64,000 nt of DNA from Syngnathus acus (lineage: Eukaryota > Chordata > Actinopteri > Syngnathiformes > Syngnathidae), in the NCBI RefSeq assembly GCF_901709675.1, contig NC_051107.1, forward strand, positions 4,344,001 through 4,408,000. The letters are read 5' to 3'. The notes below the pieces were generated by a model. The model saw nothing but the letters and a program-made list of their open reading frames with translations. It was not told where the DNA came from and ran no database searches. The number at the start of each line of letters is the position of its first letter. Position 1 is the first letter of the stretch. This document shows positions 62,601 to 64,000 of this stretch, piece by piece. The position numbers and the translations under genes are program-made.

Positions 62601-63805
62601 ACCCCCAACAGAGCAAAGGATGAAGAGAGAGAGAAAAAAAAAGTGCGCATTTATTTTTAATTGATGCGTGGCACTTTGGCCACCGGTTGTGCGTGGGGGC
62701 TGCCGAGAGGGCGGCGAAAACGACAAGACAAACGAGGAGAGGACCTGACACAACAGGGACGAGGGAAAAGTTCGGATGAGTTGCGAGTGGAGGGATGAGG
62801 AGGCGCGTCGCCATGGCAACAGCTGCATTCCTGCCACCAAGCATTCCTGCTCCGACTCTCATACGAGCAAAAATCATGTGGCGTAAACGCCGGCGATTTG
62901 AAGCCGGTCCAAGTTGTCCCCGGCCCACAAGCCACCACCTCCCTCCAGTTTCCTGGCGCTTTCCACGGCTCGTATCACACGGCAGACAGGCTGGCCTCAG
63001 GACATGGGGGGGGATAATGAGCCGCAACCCACCTGACATCAATCAGCCCGTTTCTGCACAGGTCATCGCCCTACGCGTGACCTTACATGCTAAGCAGACT
63101 GCCGTCGCCAACGGAGTTTTACAAAACATGAAATGGTCCGAGGCATGAAGAACACCACAATGCTTAAGTGCGCTGACATTTTCGCGTGCGCCTCAGACGA
63201 CCGGGTGACACTGCTAACCAATTTGGAAGGACCGGCAGAGCTCCTGCGCTACACGGCCGGCTCGCTGATAATGTTTCATTGGCGATGAATGAGGACAAAG
63301 AGCATTCTCGCAAAACAAAGGCAGGCGCCCGAGCTAATTAAAACACGTCGTTTCTGCTTCGAACTATTCCCGACACTTTGCATGTTGGGCGCAAGCGCGT
63401 GACTCATTAGTTGCTAAGCGCTAATTCCCCTCACGTGCTCCTTTTTTTCTCGAGTGCTCTCCAGGCGCCGCGCAGAAACCACTCGAGGCATGACGACGAA
63501 AGAGGCTTTGAGCGGAGATTTTGCGAGGAGTTCAACGAGTACGCCGTTCTCACAATGGGCCAATGGTTGCTTAGCAGATAGCAGCTGTTTGCGGAGTACA
63601 ACCGAGACTTCGGCTCGTCTCTTACCGAGATCTGTATTGGGGCCAGCCAACAACTGCTTGAACTTATCCAGACGTGACGCTTCCCTTTCCGTCATGGCTG
63701 GAGTGCCTGATGTGTTCTGGTCGGCCATGCGCGCCACGAGCGGGATGACGGGCCGGTGTGGCAGAGAGCGCTGTCTGTACAGGGCTGCGTGCTCACCTGC
63801 TGCAT
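26515..63805 (-). CDS. tbc1d22a: TBC1D22-type Rab GTPase-activating protein (partial, split gene)
   Basis: Ten coding segments (63626-63805, 59006-59076, 53909-54037, one of 53087-53149 or 52682-52747, 50467-50581, 44041-44147, 38796-38871, 36188-36315, 32652-32747, 26515-26643) join in frame to about 364 residues ending at TGA. TBC domains stimulate GTP hydrolysis by Rab GTPases through an arginine and a glutamine finger. Here RPIAW (motif A), IxIDIPR (motif B) and GYVQG (motif C) are all intact, so catalysis should be possible. Known for the family: TBC1D22A and TBC1D22B bind the Golgi protein ACBD3. The N-terminal and C-terminal segments read most like human TBC1D22A (RLDKFKQLLAGPNTDL, KFAFADAPNHYK), while the middle (ENFDVSS, EADSFWCM) reads more like TBC1D22B. 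The comparison is from memory, so the A assignment is likely but not certain. N-terminal exons are off-window. Confidence 0.88.
26644..32651 (-). other. tbc1d22a intron between x9 and x10
   Basis: About 6 kb. Holds a hAT-like MITE copy at 27737-28025, short (CA)n runs near 29155 and 30160, and no supported gene. Confidence 0.75.
27737..28025 (+). mobile_element. hAT-like MITE, 3' truncated copy
   Basis: Starts with CAGAGATGTCAAACATA and shares its body with 4540-4795 (AACCCAAATAAATGTATGAG and GATGTGGCGGGCC). The right terminus is lost after GGCGGGCCAGATTAAC. Together the two copies show both ends of the family. Confidence 0.6.
32652..32747 (-). CDS. tbc1d22a: tbc1d22a exon x9
   Basis: 96 nt, 32 codons; acceptor CCCCTTTAG, donor TTTCAG then GTAAGAG. 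Reads AEPEGFSHFHLYVCAAFLV then RWRKEILEERDFQ. Confidence 0.93.
36188..36315 (-). CDS. tbc1d22a: tbc1d22a exon x8
   Basis: 128 nt; acceptor CATCTTGCAG. Reads ESVHHHMQHYEVEYLQFAF then RWMNNLLMRELPLRC and TIRLWDTYQ, the C-terminal half of the TBC domain. The donor, CAG then GTCATCAC, is weak (C at +3). Read-through would add about 15 foreign residues and a stop. Confidence 0.92.
38796..38871 (-). CDS. tbc1d22a: tbc1d22a exon x7
   Basis: 76 nt; acceptor TTCTTCCCAG, donor TTGATG then GTTAGTC (T at +3, acceptable but not optimal). Reads DNYTFAQPGIQRKVKALEE then LVSRID. Confidence 0.92.
44041..44147 (-). CDS. tbc1d22a: tbc1d22a exon x6
   Basis: 107 nt; acceptor CCCTCCTCCAG, donor ATCCAG then GTAAGCG. 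Reads EEEVENFDVSSLQEEALRN then IEADSFWCMSKLLDGIQ. The IEADSFWCM stretch is a conserved helix of the TBC domain. Confidence 0.93.
49884..50100 (+). mobile_element. Possible DNA-transposon remnant
   Basis: TTAGGGATGCACGGATAC followed by degenerate GATACCAAATACCGATAC recalls the termini of a common fish non-autonomous DNA transposon. No second terminus was found. Confidence 0.3.
50467..50581 (-). CDS. tbc1d22a: tbc1d22a exon x5, TBC motif C
   Basis: 115 nt; acceptor CCGTTTAG, donor ACATCG then GTGAGTAG. Reads IFERILFIWAIRHPASGY then VQGINDLVTPFFVV. GYVQG carries the YxQ glutamine finger. Ends with one base of a split codon. Confidence 0.93.
52682..52747 (-). CDS. tbc1d22a: tbc1d22a alternative exon x4b (B-type arginine-finger segment)
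   Basis: 66 nt, 22 codons, phase 0; acceptor is a (TC)n tract ending CTCTGCAG, donor CAAGAG then GTGAGATC. Reads IHIDIPRTNPLIPLFQQ then ASVQE, again with motif B. The segment after IPR (TNPLIPLFQQ..VQE) matches what I recall of human TBC1D22B. It lies 339 bp downstream of x4a. Confidence 0.88.
52751..52774. repeat. (GA)n/(TC)n microsatellite forming the x4b pyrimidine tract
   Basis: On the transcribed strand it is a run of about twelve TC repeats that ends three bases before the AG acceptor of exon x4b. Confidence 0.9.
53087..53149 (-). CDS. tbc1d22a: tbc1d22a alternative exon x4a (A-type arginine-finger segment)
   Basis: 63 nt, 21 codons, phase 0; acceptor CCATGTCAG, donor ACAGAG then GTAAGG. 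Reads IQIDIPRMSPESLVLQPK then VTE. IxxDxxR is TBC motif B with the arginine finger. The segment after IPR (MSPE.L.LQPKVTE) matches what I recall of human TBC1D22A. Skipping this exon and exon x4b together would keep the frame but remove the arginine finger. Confidence 0.88.
53909..54037 (-). CDS. tbc1d22a: tbc1d22a exon x3
   Basis: 129 nt, 43 whole codons; acceptor TTTCCTCAG, donor AGACAG then GTACGC. Contains GYLPANAERRENVLQRKR and YYDSRNDEHHQDTYRQ. Both edges are phase 0, as required for the alternative exon that follows. Confidence 0.93.
54038..63625 (-). other. tbc1d22a introns x1-x3, non-coding
   Basis: Outside exon x2 no gene is supported. The 239-codon minus frame at 62323-63042 has no recognisable similarity, lies in a CpG-rich intron and shows no splice or promoter support. 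Confidence 0.6.
59006..59076 (-). CDS. tbc1d22a: tbc1d22a exon x2, TBC motif A
   Basis: 71 nt; acceptor TTCTGCAG, donor CTTTCG then GTAAGTTT. Reads EELRKLSWSGIPRQVRPIAW followed by KLLS. RPIAW is the RxxxW motif that opens the TBC domain. Phase fits x1 (split Glu codon) and ends on a codon boundary. Confidence 0.93.
63626..63805 (-). CDS. tbc1d22a: tbc1d22a exon x1 (first in window)
   Basis: 180 nt; acceptor CTCTCTCTTTCAG, donor GATCTCG then GTAAGAG. Begins at codon position 2 and leaves one base. Encodes the linker before the TBC domain, including SLPHRPVIPLVARM and REASRLDKFKQLLAGPNTDL. The open frame that continues past 63626 is intron. Confidence 0.9.
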
Positions 63806-64000
63806 CTGAAAGAGAGAGAAAATTTTTATTTTTATTTTATATGTATACACAGTACACAAGTCCGCTATGAATGAATAAAATGTCGCTTTTGTGGGGGGGG
63901 CATTTCAAGCTGGCGGGTTCTTTTCAAAAGAATGACCCATTTTACATTAGAGGAGGAAAATGCGCCAAAGGTAAGATTACGTACTACATTGCAGCATGCC
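63806..64000 (-). other. tbc1d22a intron upstream of x1, continuing off-window
   Basis: No upstream exon is visible in the last 195 bases. The gene start must lie beyond the right edge. Confidence 0.6.

Noticed and set aside
62323-63042. 239-codon minus frame
   Set aside because: Longest frame in the intron between x1 and x2, but low-complexity at the start, no similarity recognised and no gene context.

Overview
The window looks like teleost fish nuclear DNA. It has long AT-rich non-coding stretches, (CA)n/(GA)n/(TCCC)n microsatellites, a tRNA-derived SINE, hAT-like MITEs, and a split vertebrate gene with GT..AG introns. Species was not determined.

The one gene I recognise is a TBC1D22-type Rab-GAP (best fit tbc1d22a) on the minus strand. 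Ten coding segments run from 63805 down to the stop codon at 26515; the N-terminal exons lie beyond the right edge. All exon phases join without a break, and the three TBC signature motifs (RxxxW, IxxDxxR, YxQ) are intact. At the position of the arginine-finger motif there are two alternative exons, 339 bp apart (53087-53149 and 52682-52747). One resembles the human TBC1D22A version of this segment and the other the TBC1D22B version, so they are probably mutually exclusive.

Between the tbc1d22a 3' end and the left flank lies a giant, nearly gap-free palindrome, 7917-24463, with its centre near 16293. Each arm is about 8.2 kb. The arms differ by SNPs, indels, minisatellite copy number (14 versus 5 copies of a 20-bp unit) and hairpin orientation, so they are not a copied read. 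Each arm carries, from the outside in: a dispersed-repeat-like end, a CRE/YY1-rich CpG promoter-like block, several splice-site-bounded exon-like blocks, two minisatellites, duplicated exon-like modules, a doubled poly(A) signal, a CTCF-like motif, a third minisatellite and two tRNA-like segments. The centre is an array of 50-bp GC-rich units. Each unit is a strong hairpin whose loop occurs in either orientation (GAA or TTC), and the two arms do not mirror each other in this. I recognise no protein family in the arms, and the longest reading frames are broken between arms. This is the most likely candidate for an undescribed element: a foldback-type mobile element with extreme inverted repeats, an integrated head-to-head dimer, or an ampliconic palindrome.

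The left flank (1-7916) has no recognised gene, apart from a possible terminal exon with a poly(A) signal that ends right at the palindrome edge. The tbc1d22a introns hold MITE and microsatellite sequence but no other gene that I could support.
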